From Gandjariella thermophila (GTDB taxonomy: Bacteria > Actinomycetota > Actinomycetes > Mycobacteriales > Pseudonocardiaceae): a stretch of 64,000 nucleotides of DNA. The stretch spans positions 124,001 through 188,000 of the forward strand of contig NZ_BJFL01000004.1 in assembly GCF_005405885.1 (NCBI RefSeq). The letters are read 5' to 3'. This document shows positions 35,072 to 44,240 of the stretch, one piece after another. Position 1 is the stretch's first letter; the number at the start of each line of letters is the position of its first letter. The notes beneath the pieces were generated by a model, which worked only from the letters and a program-made list of their open reading frames with translations, had not been told where the DNA came from and did no database searches. A program made the translations under genes and the position numbers.

Positions 35072-36190
35072 TCAGTTCAGGTTGACGCCGTACGCGCTCA
35101 GTGCGGCGGTGACGGGTTGGAAGTAGTCGGTCTGGCTGTCGCCGCCGGACACGGTGCCCAGCGCGGTGCCGCCGTCGAACAGCGCGCCGCCGCTGTCGCC
35201 GTGGTCGGAGTGCACGTCGGTCTGGATCAAGCCGTAGACCACGTCACCGTTGCCGTAATCGACGGTCTGGTCAAGCGCCTGCACCGTGCCGCAGGTGAGT
35301 CCGGTGGTGCGGCCGCTCTTGCAGACCTGCTCACCCACGGACGCGGAACCGGCCGAGGTGATCGGCTGGCTGGTGCCGTCGTAGAGGTCGACGGCGCCGG
35401 GCGCGTCCGAGGAGTCGTTGCGGATCAGGCCGTAGTCGGTGCTGGGGAAGCTGGAGTCCACCGAGGGCCCGATGCCCTGCCAGTCGGGCAGTCCCTGGGT
35501 GCAGTGGCCGGCGGTGATGATGTAGTTCTGGCCGTTCCTGTTCACGTTGAAGCCGGCCGAGCAGATGATCGCGCCGGTGGTGATCTCGTCGCCGTCGAGC
35601 ACCTGCCGGGTGATCGGCCGGCTGGTGTGTCGCACGCGGACCTGGTCGCCGAACCGCGCGGCGGCGGCGAGCAGCCGGGTGGCACCGTCGGCCGGGGCGG
35701 CGTCGGAGACGGTGAGCACGACCTGGTCGGTGGACGGGTCGATGCCCCATGCCGTGTTGGGCACGCCGGCCATCGCGTCGAACGCCCGCTTGGTGGCCTG
35801 GAGTTGGTCCATGCCGTAGCGGACTAGTTTCGCGGTGACGCCGGCGGCCCTCGCCCGCTCGGCGCTGGTCGAGTCGAGCACGTTGACCACGGGCGCGCCG
35901 GTGCCGGCGTCGAGGAAGGAGCCCGCCGCGCCGGCGCCCAGTTGGCCGGCGACCTCGGCGGCGCGGGCGGCCGCCGCCCGCTGGCCCGCCAGCCGGCGCA
36001 GCGCGTCCGGTGCGGCGATCCCGGTGGTGCTGGTGAGCGAGTCCACCGCGGCGCGTTGCACGCTGGCGGCGAGCCCGGTTCCGGCCGGCGCGGGCCCCGC
36101 CTGGGCCGCGGGCAGGGCGAACAGGGCGGCGAGTGGTAACGCGGCGACGGCGGCGAGCACGACCCGCCGGCGTTTCGGTAAGAACCTCAT
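35072..36190 (-). CDS. Secreted S1-family serine protease with propeptide (streptogrisin/alpha-lytic type)
   Basis: A 372-residue preproprotein with signal peptide (MRFLPKRRRVVLAAVAALPL), an Ala-rich propeptide to about residue 200, and a chymotrypsin-like catalytic domain. The triad is seen as His in ITAGHCTQG, Asp in STDYGLIRND and Ser in HGDSGGALFDG. Cys pairs fit the family's disulfides (CSAGF with AGHC; CKSGRTTGLTC). The propeptide would act as an intramolecular foldase. GGAGGGG precedes the ATG. Confidence 0.93.
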   Translation of the reverse strand: MRFLPKRRRVVLAAVAALPLAALFALPAAQAGPAPAGTGLAASVQRAAVDSLTSTTGIAAPDALRRLAGQRAAAARAAEVAGQLGAGAAGSFLDAGTGAPVVNVLDSTSAERARAAGVTAKLVRYGMDQLQATKRAFDAMAGVPNTAWGIDPSTDQVVLTVSDAAPADGATRLLAAAARFGDQVRVRHTSRPITRQVLDGDEITTGAIICSAGFNVNRNGQNYIITAGHCTQGLPDWQGIGPSVDSSFPSTDYGLIRNDSSDAPGAVDLYDGTSQPITSAGSASVGEQVCKSGRTTGLTCGTVQALDQTVDYGNGDVVYGLIQTDVHSDHGDSGGALFDGGTALGTVSGGDSQTDYFQPVTAALSAYGVNLN

Positions 36191-36329
36191 GTGCTGACCC
36201 CTCCGGTGCAGGGTGACGTGGGGACCAGCGCAGCTTGGCCCGATCAGCGGTGGATCATCAACCTACTGGGGGTGGTTAAAGGTTGACGTATTTCCGTCCC
36301 GCCGAGGCGGCCGACGGCACCGCCGAGGT

Positions 36330-36357
36330 GCTCCCTCCCGCCGAGGCGGCAGGGAGC
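36330..36357 (-). terminator. Terminator after the first acyl-CoA ligase gene
   Basis: GCTCCCT and AGGGAGC enclose CCGCC/GGCGG, giving a 12-bp stem with one C-C mismatch, 26 bases past the ligase stop. A related CCGCCGAGGCGG block occurs just beyond it near 36299. Confidence 0.65.
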
Positions 36358-36382
36358 ATCCTCCGGCCGGGTGCCCGGGCGT

Positions 36383-37897
36383 TCAGCGCACCGGTTGGCC
36401 CCACTGGGTGTCGCGGCGCAGCGGTCCCTTGAGGATCTTCCCGCCCGGGTTGCGGGGCAGCGGCTCGGTGCGCACCGCCACGTACTGCGGGACCTTGAAG
36501 TCCGCCAACCTTTCCCGCAGGTACTCCAGCATGGCGTGGACGTCGAAGCCGGTGCCCGGCGCCGGTACCACGACCGCGCCGACCTTCTCCCCCATCACCT
36601 CGTCCGGCACGCCGACCACCGCGGCCTCGAACACGCCGGGAGCGCCGGCCAGCGCGTTCTCCACCTCGACGCAGTACACGTTCTCGCCGCCGCGGTTGAT
36701 CATGTCCTTGGCCCGGTCCACGATGTAGACCAGCCCCTGCTCGTCGATCCTGGCCACGTCGCCGGTGTGCAGCCAACCGTCCACAAAGGTCACCGCGGTG
36801 GCCTCCGGCTTGTTCCAGTAGCCGCGCACCACGTGCGGGCCGCGGATGAGCAGTTCGCCCGCGCCGGTGGCGTCGTCGAGCACGTCCAGCCTCACGTCGC
36901 AGACCGGCACCGGGAAGCCGACCGAGTCGGCGTGGTCGGCGGCGTACTCGTGCGGCAGGTAGGTGGACAGGCTGGAGGTCTCGGTGAGGCCGAAGCCGTT
37001 GCCGACCCGGGCCGCCGGGAACGCCTTCTTGATTTTCGACACCAGTTCGGGCGCGATCGGCGCGCCCCCGTAGGAGAGCATCCGCACGCCGGACACGTCG
37101 ATGCGGGGGAAGTCAGGGTGGTTGATGGCCAGCCAGTGGATCGCCGGCACGCTGGTCAGCCAGTCGATCCGTTCCCGCTCGATGGTGCTGAGGAAGGATG
37201 TCACCTCGAACTGCGGCATGATCACGCTGGTACCGCCCAGGTAGGTGGCGGTGAGCATCTGGCTGTTGCAGCCGGTGACGTGGAACAGCGGCACGGAGAT
37301 CAGCGTGCGCGGGTGCGGATCGGTGTCGACGGGCCGGACCCGGTTGCAGCTCTCGCAGTTGGACAGGAAGTTGGCGTGCGTGGTCACCGCGCCCTTGGGG
37401 AAGCCGGTGGTGCCGCTGGTGTAGAAGATCGCCGCGACGTCCTCGACGGCGGCGTCCTCGACCGCGTACGGCGCGCCGTCCGGCAGCGGGGATTCCGGCT
37501 CGGCCACGTACGCCGCGCCGCTGTCCTCGATCACGTAGCGCGCCTCGGACTCGGTGAACCGGGTGTTCACGGGGACGGCGACCGCGCCGGCGAGTTGGGT
37601 GCCCCAGAACGCCAGGGCCCAGTTGATCCCGTTGGGCAGCCGGATGGCGACCCGGTCGCCGCGGCCCACGCCGGCGGCGCGCAGCCCGCCGGCGACCCGC
37701 GAGGCCCGGTCCCACACCTCGCGGTAGCTCAGCCGCTCACCGCCCACCTCGATCAGCGCCTCCCCGGTGCCGTTCTCGTCCACCTGGGCGCGCAGCATGT
37801 GCACCAGACTCTCGGGCAGCGTGTCGTACCGGGATACGCCGTCGGGTCCCCGGGTGACCCCGGCGGTGTCGAAGGGTGTGGGCGCCGTTGCCGTCAT
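36383..37897 (-). CDS. AMP-dependent acyl-CoA synthetase/ligase (class I, FadD-like)
   Basis: A 504-residue adenylate-forming enzyme that would activate a carboxylic acid to its CoA thioester. Core motifs: FYTSGTTGFPKGAV (P-loop, about residue 170), GNGFGLTETSS, HTGDVARIDEQG, DRAKDMINRGGENVY and the C-terminal catalytic Lys in NPGGKILKGPL. ATG 37897 is supported by GAGGAGGA upstream; the frame is open further but without similarity. Divergent from the acyl-CoA carboxylase gene with two operator sites between, so its product may feed that carboxylase. Confidence 0.92.
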   Translation of the reverse strand: MTATAPTPFDTAGVTRGPDGVSRYDTLPESLVHMLRAQVDENGTGEALIEVGGERLSYREVWDRASRVAGGLRAAGVGRGDRVAIRLPNGINWALAFWGTQLAGAVAVPVNTRFTESEARYVIEDSGAAYVAEPESPLPDGAPYAVEDAAVEDVAAIFYTSGTTGFPKGAVTTHANFLSNCESCNRVRPVDTDPHPRTLISVPLFHVTGCNSQMLTATYLGGTSVIMPQFEVTSFLSTIERERIDWLTSVPAIHWLAINHPDFPRIDVSGVRMLSYGGAPIAPELVSKIKKAFPAARVGNGFGLTETSSLSTYLPHEYAADHADSVGFPVPVCDVRLDVLDDATGAGELLIRGPHVVRGYWNKPEATAVTFVDGWLHTGDVARIDEQGLVYIVDRAKDMINRGGENVYCVEVENALAGAPGVFEAAVVGVPDEVMGEKVGAVVVPAPGTGFDVHAMLEYLRERLADFKVPQYVAVRTEPLPRNPGGKILKGPLRRDTQWGQPVR

Positions 37898-37971
37898 TCG
37901 GTCCTCCTCGTCCGCGAAGCCGCTGGAGCCATCCAGCACAACGCCCGGCCAGGCGACGCGCGCATCATCAG

Positions 37972-37985
37972 ACCGACCGGACGGT
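37972..37985. promoter_or_regulatory. TetR-type operator, site 1 (imperfect)
   Basis: ACCGACC-GGACGGT is a 14-bp palindrome with one mismatched pair, 75 bases upstream of the ligase start. It resembles site 2 at 38056. Confidence 0.55.
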
Positions 37986-38055
37986 ATGTCAGGGAAACTA
38001 AGTGGCGCGCACCACGCCGTCAACCGCCGGCCGGCGCCGCGACCCTTCCGGCTCA

Positions 38056-38071
38056 TACCGACTGGTCGGTA
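38056..38071. promoter_or_regulatory. TetR-type operator, site 2 (perfect)
   Basis: TACCGAC-TG-GTCGGTA is a perfect 7+2+7 palindrome ending 10 bases before the carboxylase ATG. This is the classic ACCGAC/GTCGGT class bound by many TetR regulators of acyl-CoA metabolism. No TetR gene is adjacent. Confidence 0.75.
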
Positions 38072-38081
38072 CAGTGCCGCC

Positions 38082-41000
38082 ATGGGCGAGCAGACGGTGC
38101 TGGTGGCCAACCGCGGGGAGATCGCCATCCGGGTCATCCGGGCCGCCGCCGAACTCGGCTGGCGCACCTGCGCCGTCTACTCCCCGGACGACGCCGACGC
38201 GCGGCACGTGCGGTACGCCGACGAGGCCCGGCCACTGACCGCTGCGGGCGCGGCCGGCTACCTGGACGCCGAGCGGCTGCTCGCGGTGGCCGCCGAGGTG
38301 GGCGCCGAGCTGGTGCACCCCGGCTACGGCTTCCTCAGCGAGAGCGCGGCGTTCGCCCGCGGCTGCGCCGAGCGCGGGCTGACCTTCGTCGGACCGCCGC
38401 CCGAGGTGCTGGAGCTGTTCGGGGACAAGGCGGCCGCCCGCCGGTTCGCCGCGGCGCACCGGGTTCCGGTGCCGGCCGGCACCGGCGGCCCCACCACGGT
38501 GGCGCAGGCCAGGGAGTTCCTCGCCTCGCTCGGCGCGGGCGCGGCGATCGTGGTCAAGGCGATCGCCGGCGGTGGCGGGCGCGGCATGCGGGTGGTGACC
38601 GACCCGGCCGAGCTGGACGAGGCGTTCCGGCGGTGCCGCTCCGAGGCGGTCGCCGCATTCGGCCGCGGCGAGCTGTACGTGGAGGAGCTGCGCGCCCGTG
38701 CCCGGCACGTCGAGGTCCAGGTGCTCGGCGACGACACCGGCGCCGTGACGCACCTGTGGGAACGGGATTGCAGCATCCAGCGACGGCACCAGAAGCTGAT
38801 CGAGGTGGCGCCCGCGCCCGGGCTGGGCGAACCGATCCGCCGGCGGCTGGTCGACGCGGCGCTGCGGCTCGCCCGCGCGGCCGGCCACCGCGGGCTGGGC
38901 ACCGCCGAGTTCCTGGTCGACGCCAACGGCGAGTTCGTCTTCCTCGAGGCCAACCCGCGGCTGCAGGTCGAGCACACGGTCACCGAGGAGGTGACCGGCG
39001 TGGACCTGGTGACCGCGCAGCTCCGGCTGGCCACCGGCACGACGCTGGCCGAGCTGGGCCTGGGCACCACCGACGTGCCGCCGCCGCGCGGCTGCGCGAT
39101 CCAGGCCAGGGTGAACGCGGAAACCCTCGCCCCGGATGGTTCCGCGGTGCCGTCCGGCGGCACGCTGACCGCGTTCGAGCCGCCCACCGGCCCCGGGGTG
39201 CGGGTGGACACCGCGGCGCACACCGGCTACCGCAGCCATCCCGCGTTCGACCCGCTGCTGGCCAAGGTGGTGGTGCGCGCGCCGGACCTGGCCGCGGCGG
39301 CGGCCAAGGCGGTGCGCGCGCTGGGCGAGTTCCGCGCCGACGGCGTCGCCACCAACCTCGGCCTGCTGCGCAACGTGCTGCGCCACCCGGACTTCGCCGC
39401 GCACCGGGTGCACACCCGGTTCCTCGAGGAGCAGCTGGCGGAGCTGCTCGGAGAACCCGGGCCGGAGACCGCGCTTGCGCCGGCAGGGCCGGACGGCACG
39501 GTGCCGGCCACCGCGCCGATGCCCGGCACCGTGCTGCGCGTCGACGTGGCCGAGGGCGACCGGGTCCGAGCCGGCGGCACGCTCGCCGTGCTCGAGGCGA
39601 TGAAGATGGAGCACGAGATCCGCGCCGGCACCGCCGGTGTGGTGCGCGGGATCGGCGTCGCCGCCGGAGACACCGTGCTCGCCGGGGAGCCGCTGGCGTT
39701 CCTGGAACCGTCCGATGTGGACGACGAGGGCGTGGCCGGCGAGGAGGTGGTGGACCCCGAGGCGATCCGTCCCGACCTGGCCGAGTTGCACGGCCGCAAG
39801 GAGCTGACCCGGGACGCGGCCCGCCCGGACGCGGTGGCCCGCCGGCGGCGCACCGGGCAGCGCACCGCCCGGGAGAACCTCGCCGACCTGTGCGACCCGG
39901 GCAGCTTCGTGGAGTACGGCGGGCTGGCCATCGCCGCGCAGCGCGGCCGGCGCGACGTCCGGGAACTCATCGAGAAGACCCCGGCGGACGGGCTGGTGTC
40001 CGGCATCGGCCGGGTCAACGGCGCGCTGTTCGGGGAAGACCGGGCCCGCTGTGCGGTGCTCAGCTACGACTACACGGTGCTGGCCGGCACCCAGGGCAAG
40101 CACAACCACGACAAGAAGGACCGGCTGTTCGAGATCGTGGAGCGGCTGCGGTTGCCGGTGGTGCTGTTCGCCGAGGGCGGCGGTGGCCGCCCCGGGGACA
40201 CCGACGCGCCCGGTGTGTCCGGTTTGGACTGTATGGCGTTCGCGCTGTTCGCCCGGCTGTCCGGGCTGGTGCCGACGGTGGGGATCGCCTCGGGGCGCTG
40301 CTTCGCAGGCAACGCCGCGCTGCTCGGCTGCTGCGACGTGATCATCGCGACCGAGGGCGCGAACATCGGGATGGGTGGTCCGGCGATGATCGAGGGCGGC
40401 GGGCTGGGCCGCTACCGCCCGGAGGACATCGGCCCGCTGCCGGTGCAGGCGGCGAACGGCGTGGTCGACCTGGTCGCCGCGAACGAGGCGGAGGCGGTCC
40501 GGCTGGCCAAACATTACCTGGGCTTCTTCCAGGGCGACCTGGCCGGGTGGGACTGCGCGGACCAGCGGCTGCTGCGCGCCGCGGTGCCGGAGAACCGCCG
40601 CCGCGCCTACGACGTGCGCGCCGTGCTGGGCATCCTCGCGGACACCGGCTCGGTGCTGGAGCTGCGGGCCCGGTTCGGCGCCGGCATGGTCACCGCGCTG
40701 GCCCGGATCGAGGGCCGGCCGGTGGGCGTGGTGGCGAACAACCCCGGGCACCTCGGCGGCGCGATCGACCGCGACGGCGCCGACAAGGCGGCCCGGTTCA
40801 TGCAGCTCTGCGACGCCTTCGACATCCCGATCCTGTTCCTCTGTGACACCCCGGGGTTCATGGTCGGCCCGGAGGCCGAGGAAACCGCGCAGGTCCGCCA
40901 CTTCGGTCGGATGTTCGTCACCGCGGCCAGCCTGTCCGTGCCGTTCTGCACCGTGGTGCTGCGCAAGGGCTACGGGCTGGGCGCGCAGGCCATGGCCGGC

Positions 41001-41321
41001 GGCAGCTTCCGCGCGCCGGTGCTCACCGTGTCCTGGCCCACCGGCGAGTTCGGCCCGATGAACCTGGAGGGCGCGGTGCGGCTGGGCTACCGGCGGGAGC
41101 TGGAGGCGATCGCCGACCCGGCCGAGCGGGCGGCGGAGTTCGACCGCATGGTCGCCGCCGCCTACCAGCACGGCAGGGCGCTCAACGTGGCCAGCTACTT
41201 CGAGATCGACGACGTGATCGACCCGGCGGACACCCGCGAGGTGGTGGCCGGTGTGCTGCGCGCAGCCCCGCCGCCGGCACCCCGGCAGGGCCGCGGGCGG
41301 CCCTGCGTGGACACCTGGTAG
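38082..41321 (+). CDS. Single-chain biotin-dependent long-chain acyl-CoA carboxylase (BC-BCCP-CT fusion)
   Basis: The 1,079-residue protein carries all carboxylase parts on one chain. Residues 1-450 are biotin carboxylase (VLVANRGEIAIRVIRAA; ATP-grasp AIAGGGGRGMRVV; EANPRLQVEHTVTE). The biotinyl domain has the lysine in LEAMKMEHEI at about 508. Residues about 580-1,079 are the carboxyltransferase (RENLADLCDPGSFVEYGG; GGGGRPGD; CDTPGFMVGPEAE). This order and length are those of the homohexameric LCC enzymes known from mycobacteria, which carboxylate short- to long-chain acyl-CoA. Substrate range here is inferred. Confidence 0.92.
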   Translation: MGEQTVLVANRGEIAIRVIRAAAELGWRTCAVYSPDDADARHVRYADEARPLTAAGAAGYLDAERLLAVAAEVGAELVHPGYGFLSESAAFARGCAERGLTFVGPPPEVLELFGDKAAARRFAAAHRVPVPAGTGGPTTVAQAREFLASLGAGAAIVVKAIAGGGGRGMRVVTDPAELDEAFRRCRSEAVAAFGRGELYVEELRARARHVEVQVLGDDTGAVTHLWERDCSIQRRHQKLIEVAPAPGLGEPIRRRLVDAALRLARAAGHRGLGTAEFLVDANGEFVFLEANPRLQVEHTVTEEVTGVDLVTAQLRLATGTTLAELGLGTTDVPPPRGCAIQARVNAETLAPDGSAVPSGGTLTAFEPPTGPGVRVDTAAHTGYRSHPAFDPLLAKVVVRAPDLAAAAAKAVRALGEFRADGVATNLGLLRNVLRHPDFAAHRVHTRFLEEQLAELLGEPGPETALAPAGPDGTVPATAPMPGTVLRVDVAEGDRVRAGGTLAVLEAMKMEHEIRAGTAGVVRGIGVAAGDTVLAGEPLAFLEPSDVDDEGVAGEEVVDPEAIRPDLAELHGRKELTRDAARPDAVARRRRTGQRTARENLADLCDPGSFVEYGGLAIAAQRGRRDVRELIEKTPADGLVSGIGRVNGALFGEDRARCAVLSYDYTVLAGTQGKHNHDKKDRLFEIVERLRLPVVLFAEGGGGRPGDTDAPGVSGLDCMAFALFARLSGLVPTVGIASGRCFAGNAALLGCCDVIIATEGANIGMGGPAMIEGGGLGRYRPEDIGPLPVQAANGVVDLVAANEAEAVRLAKHYLGFFQGDLAGWDCADQRLLRAAVPENRRRAYDVRAVLGILADTGSVLELRARFGAGMVTALARIEGRPVGVVANNPGHLGGAIDRDGADKAARFMQLCDAFDIPILFLCDTPGFMVGPEAEETAQVRHFGRMFVTAASLSVPFCTVVLRKGYGLGAQAMAGGSFRAPVLTVSWPTGEFGPMNLEGAVRLGYRRELEAIADPAERAAEFDRMVAAAYQHGRALNVASYFEIDDVIDPADTREVVAGVLRAAPPPAPRQGRGRPCVDTW

Positions 41322-41330
41322 GCCGCCGGC

Positions 41331-42167
41331 TCACCGCTCGGTGACCTGCGGCGGCGGTGGGATCTTGTAGCCGCCGCCACCCAGGTTGCGCTGCACGATG
41401 TCCCGCCACGCCCCGCTGGAGATCATCTTCTCGATGGCCGCGTTGATCGCGTCCCGGCTGGCGTTGTCCCCCTTCTTCAGCCCGATCCCGTAGCGTTCCT
41501 GGGTGAACGGCTTGCCCACGACGCGCAACAGTTCCGGGTTCTGCGCGGCGTAGCCGGCGAGGATGGTGTCATCGGTGGTCACCGCGTCCACGATGCTGGC
41601 GAGCAGCGCGGTGACGCAGTCGGAGAACCGGTTGTACTCCACCAGCTGGGTGCCCTTCGCGAACCGGTCCTTGACCGCCTGGGCCGAGGTGGTGCCCTTC
41701 ACCGAGCACAGCTTCTTGCCGTTGAGCGTCTCCGGGCCGGTGATGCTGTGGTCGTCCAGCCGTACCAGCAGGTCCTGGCCGGCGATGAAGTACGGCCCGG
41801 CGAAGGTGATGGTCTGTTTGCGCCCGTCGGTGATCGAGTACGCGTCGATGACGAAGTCCACCGCACCACTGGTGATCATCGTCCCGCGCTGCTCCATCTG
41901 GGTGTCTTTCCAGGTGATACCGCTTTCGTCGACACCAAGTTCCTTGGCCACGTAGCGGGCCACGTCCACGTCCAGGCCCCCGTAGTGGCCGTTGAGGTCG
42001 CGGAACCCGAGGCCGGGCTGGTCGCGTGCGACGCCGATGGTGAGCTTCCCGGAACGCGCGTGGCCCAGCGCCGAGTTGTCGTCCGTGGCTCCGCCGCCAC
42101 CACAGGCGCCGACCAGCGCGACCATGGCCGCCACCACACCGCAGCGCACCCACCGGCTCGCCCGCAT
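41331..42167 (-). CDS. Orphan family 3 solute-binding lipoprotein (glutamate/polar amino acid type)
   Basis: A 278-residue lipoprotein (lipobox VALVGAC) of the SBP_bac_3 family: KLTIGVARDQPGLGFRDLNG, YGGLDVDVARYVAKELG and the ligand-site VDFVIDAYSITDGR. No permease or ATPase gene is next to it; the carboxylase gene converges 9 bases away. It may serve a transporter encoded elsewhere or a receptor. Confidence 0.9.
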   Translation of the reverse strand: MRASRWVRCGVVAAMVALVGACGGGGATDDNSALGHARSGKLTIGVARDQPGLGFRDLNGHYGGLDVDVARYVAKELGVDESGITWKDTQMEQRGTMITSGAVDFVIDAYSITDGRKQTITFAGPYFIAGQDLLVRLDDHSITGPETLNGKKLCSVKGTTSAQAVKDRFAKGTQLVEYNRFSDCVTALLASIVDAVTTDDTILAGYAAQNPELLRVVGKPFTQERYGIGLKKGDNASRDAINAAIEKMISSGAWRDIVQRNLGGGGYKIPPPPQVTER

Positions 42168-42328
42168 GCCGCTCCCCTCCAGACGCCGGCCCTCGCACCG
42201 AGGGTCTCTCGCCGATCTCGGGGCAACCTAAGGTCGTTGGGCCATCCGAGTCCAGCCGGTGGGGGAAGGTATTACCGTCCGTGTCGAAACGCGGGGGTGT
42301 GCGGGCCTGGCTGCTCCGTCGGTGTCGG

Positions 42329-42397
42329 CGCCTGTTCCGGAAGGCGCGTTCCCATGCTCGTCGCCGCAGGTCCGCCCAGTTCCGGAACCGGCGGTCA
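42329..42397 (-). repeat. Dispersed 3'-end repeat, copy C
   Basis: Read on the minus strand it begins at the stop codon of the ligase gene (TGACCGCCGGTTCCGGAAC) and carries the core CCTGCGGCGACGAGCATGGG, then GAACGCGCCTTCCGGAACAG. TTCCGGAA occurs at both sides as in copy A. Confidence 0.8.
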
Positions 42398-43933
42398 GCG
42401 CAGTTCCCGCTTGAGGATCTTGCCGGTCGCGGTCATCGGCAGCGAGTCGCGGAACTCGACGAGGCGCGGGTACTTGTAGCCGGCCATGTTCTCCCGGCAC
42501 CAGGCGACCAGTTCCGCCTCGGTGATCTCCGCGCCCGGCTGGCGGACCACGTACGCCTTGATCTCCTCGCCGTGGCTGTCGTGCGGCACGCCGACGACCG
42601 CGGCCAGGCTCACCGCCGGATGGGTGAGCAGCACCTCCTCCAGTTCCCGGGGATACACGTTGAACCCGCCGCGGATGATCATGTCCTTGGCGCGGTCCAC
42701 GATGTAGTAGTAGCCGTCGGCGTCACGGCGGCCGATGTCGCCGGTGCGGAACCAGCCGTCGCGGAGCACCTCGGCGGTGGCCTCGGGCCTGCGGTAGTAG
42801 CCCTTCATCACGTTGTGGCCGCGAATGGCGATCTCGCCGACGCCCTCGCCGGTCACCTCGTCCCCCTGCGCGTCCAGCAGCTTCACCGCCACGCCCCAGA
42901 TCGGCAGGCCCACCGAGCCGACCCGCGGCTCGCGGTCGGGCCGGTTGAACGTGGCCACCGGCGAGGTCTCGGACAACCCGTAGCCCTCCAGGATCGACAC
43001 GCCGAACCGGTCGGCGAACCTCCTGTGGATCTCGACGGGCAGCGCGGAGCCCCCGGACACCGCGATCCGGAGGTTCCGCGCCGCGTCGGCCACGGCCGCG
43101 TCGCCGGTTCCGGCGCCGAGCAGGCCCCAGTACATCGTGGGCACGCCGGCGAAGAACGTCACCCGCTCCCGGACCATCGTGGCCAGCGCGGCCGCCGCGT
43201 CGAACCGGGGCAGCAGCACCAGCGTGGCCCGGGCGCTGAACCCGTAGTTCATCTGCACGGTCTGGCCGAACGTGTGGAACAGCGGCAGGGTCACCAGGTG
43301 CACGTCGTGCGGGTGGTCACCGAAGAGCCGGTGGCAGGTGAGCGCGTTGAGGACGAGGTTGGCGTGGCTGATCTCGGCGCCCTTGGGTTGGCCGGTCGTT
43401 CCGCTGGTGTAGAGGATCACCGCGGTGTCGGTGGGTTCGGTCAGCGCGGTGCCGAACGTGGTCGGCCGGTCCCGCACCGCCTCGGCGAACGTGCGGTCCA
43501 CCGCACCCGAAGGGGCGTGCGGATCGGCCGTCAGCAGGAAGAAATGCTCACACTTGGCGGCCTGCTCGAAACCGGCGCGGCCGTGCACGCCGACCGGAAG
43601 ATCGGGTGTGCCCTCGAAGCAGAAGTACACCTTCGCCTCGGAGTCGTCCAGGTGGTAGGCGATCTCCCGACCCTTCAGCAGGATGTTCAGCGGCACCACG
43701 ACCGCGCCCACCTTGAGGATTCCGTAGTAGATGATCGGGAAATACGGCAGGTTCGGGCAACTGATCGCCACCTTGTCCCCGGCGCCGACCCCGCATTCCA
43801 CCAGCAGGTTGGCCACCCGGTTCGCGGCCGCGTCCACCTCCGCGTAGCTCCACCGCTGGTCACCAAGCACAACGGCGTCCCGGTCCGGCACCTCGCGGGC
43901 GCTGTCCTCGAGCATGACGGCGAGATTGAGCAT
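42395..43933 (-). CDS. AMP-dependent acyl-CoA synthetase/ligase (long-chain fatty acid type)
   Basis: A 512-residue adenylate-forming enzyme: LYTSGTTGQPKGAEISH (P-loop), LEGYGLSETSPVATFN, RTGDIGRRDADGYYYIVDR, IRGGFNVYPRELEE and catalytic Lys in MTATGKILKREL at the C-terminus. ATG 43933 has GAGGAG 6 bases upstream; sequence before it lacks similarity. It resembles long-chain fatty-acid-CoA ligases of the FadD group. The divergent binding-protein gene shares its 307-bp upstream region. Confidence 0.92.
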   Translation of the reverse strand: MLNLAVMLEDSAREVPDRDAVVLGDQRWSYAEVDAAANRVANLLVECGVGAGDKVAISCPNLPYFPIIYYGILKVGAVVVPLNILLKGREIAYHLDDSEAKVYFCFEGTPDLPVGVHGRAGFEQAAKCEHFFLLTADPHAPSGAVDRTFAEAVRDRPTTFGTALTEPTDTAVILYTSGTTGQPKGAEISHANLVLNALTCHRLFGDHPHDVHLVTLPLFHTFGQTVQMNYGFSARATLVLLPRFDAAAALATMVRERVTFFAGVPTMYWGLLGAGTGDAAVADAARNLRIAVSGGSALPVEIHRRFADRFGVSILEGYGLSETSPVATFNRPDREPRVGSVGLPIWGVAVKLLDAQGDEVTGEGVGEIAIRGHNVMKGYYRRPEATAEVLRDGWFRTGDIGRRDADGYYYIVDRAKDMIIRGGFNVYPRELEEVLLTHPAVSLAAVVGVPHDSHGEEIKAYVVRQPGAEITEAELVAWCRENMAGYKYPRLVEFRDSLPMTATGKILKRELR

Positions 43934-44240
43934 TCCGGGCTCCTCGATGGGCGGTCGGCATCGGCGGCGCACGCGCGGCGCCACGGGTTGCGCACATCGT
44001 CCGGACGTCGGGCACACTTCGCCATGTGCCGCCGTCACCGTCTCGCTGTGCGCGCGCATAGCCATCCGTGGCTCCCTCGGTAGTTGACCCGAGGCCGTTC
44101 GGGCGGCACCGAATAGCCCGCGCGACGCATTTTCCGGGCGCCCCCCGGAATCCCGGCACGTGCGCATTTCATGCCGCTATCCTCGCGGTTACACAATCGG
44201 CGACCCCATCACCGCCGATGTGTCCAGAAGGGGTCCACGG
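43934..44240 (+). promoter_or_regulatory. 307-bp divergent intergenic region
   Basis: No gene is supported. A good -10 hexamer TATCCT lies at 44178-44183, 57 bases before the binding-protein gene; the matching -35 (GGCACG, 17 bp upstream) is poor. No clear ligase promoter was seen. Confidence 0.35.

Noticed and set aside
37998-41171. Very long open frame antisense to the acyl-CoA carboxylase
   Set aside because: High GC leaves antisense frames open. The His/Gly/Arg/Pro-rich product shows no domain, while the sense strand has full carboxylase motifs. The same applies to long antisense frames at 9471-12098, 23272-26835 and 53506-57396.
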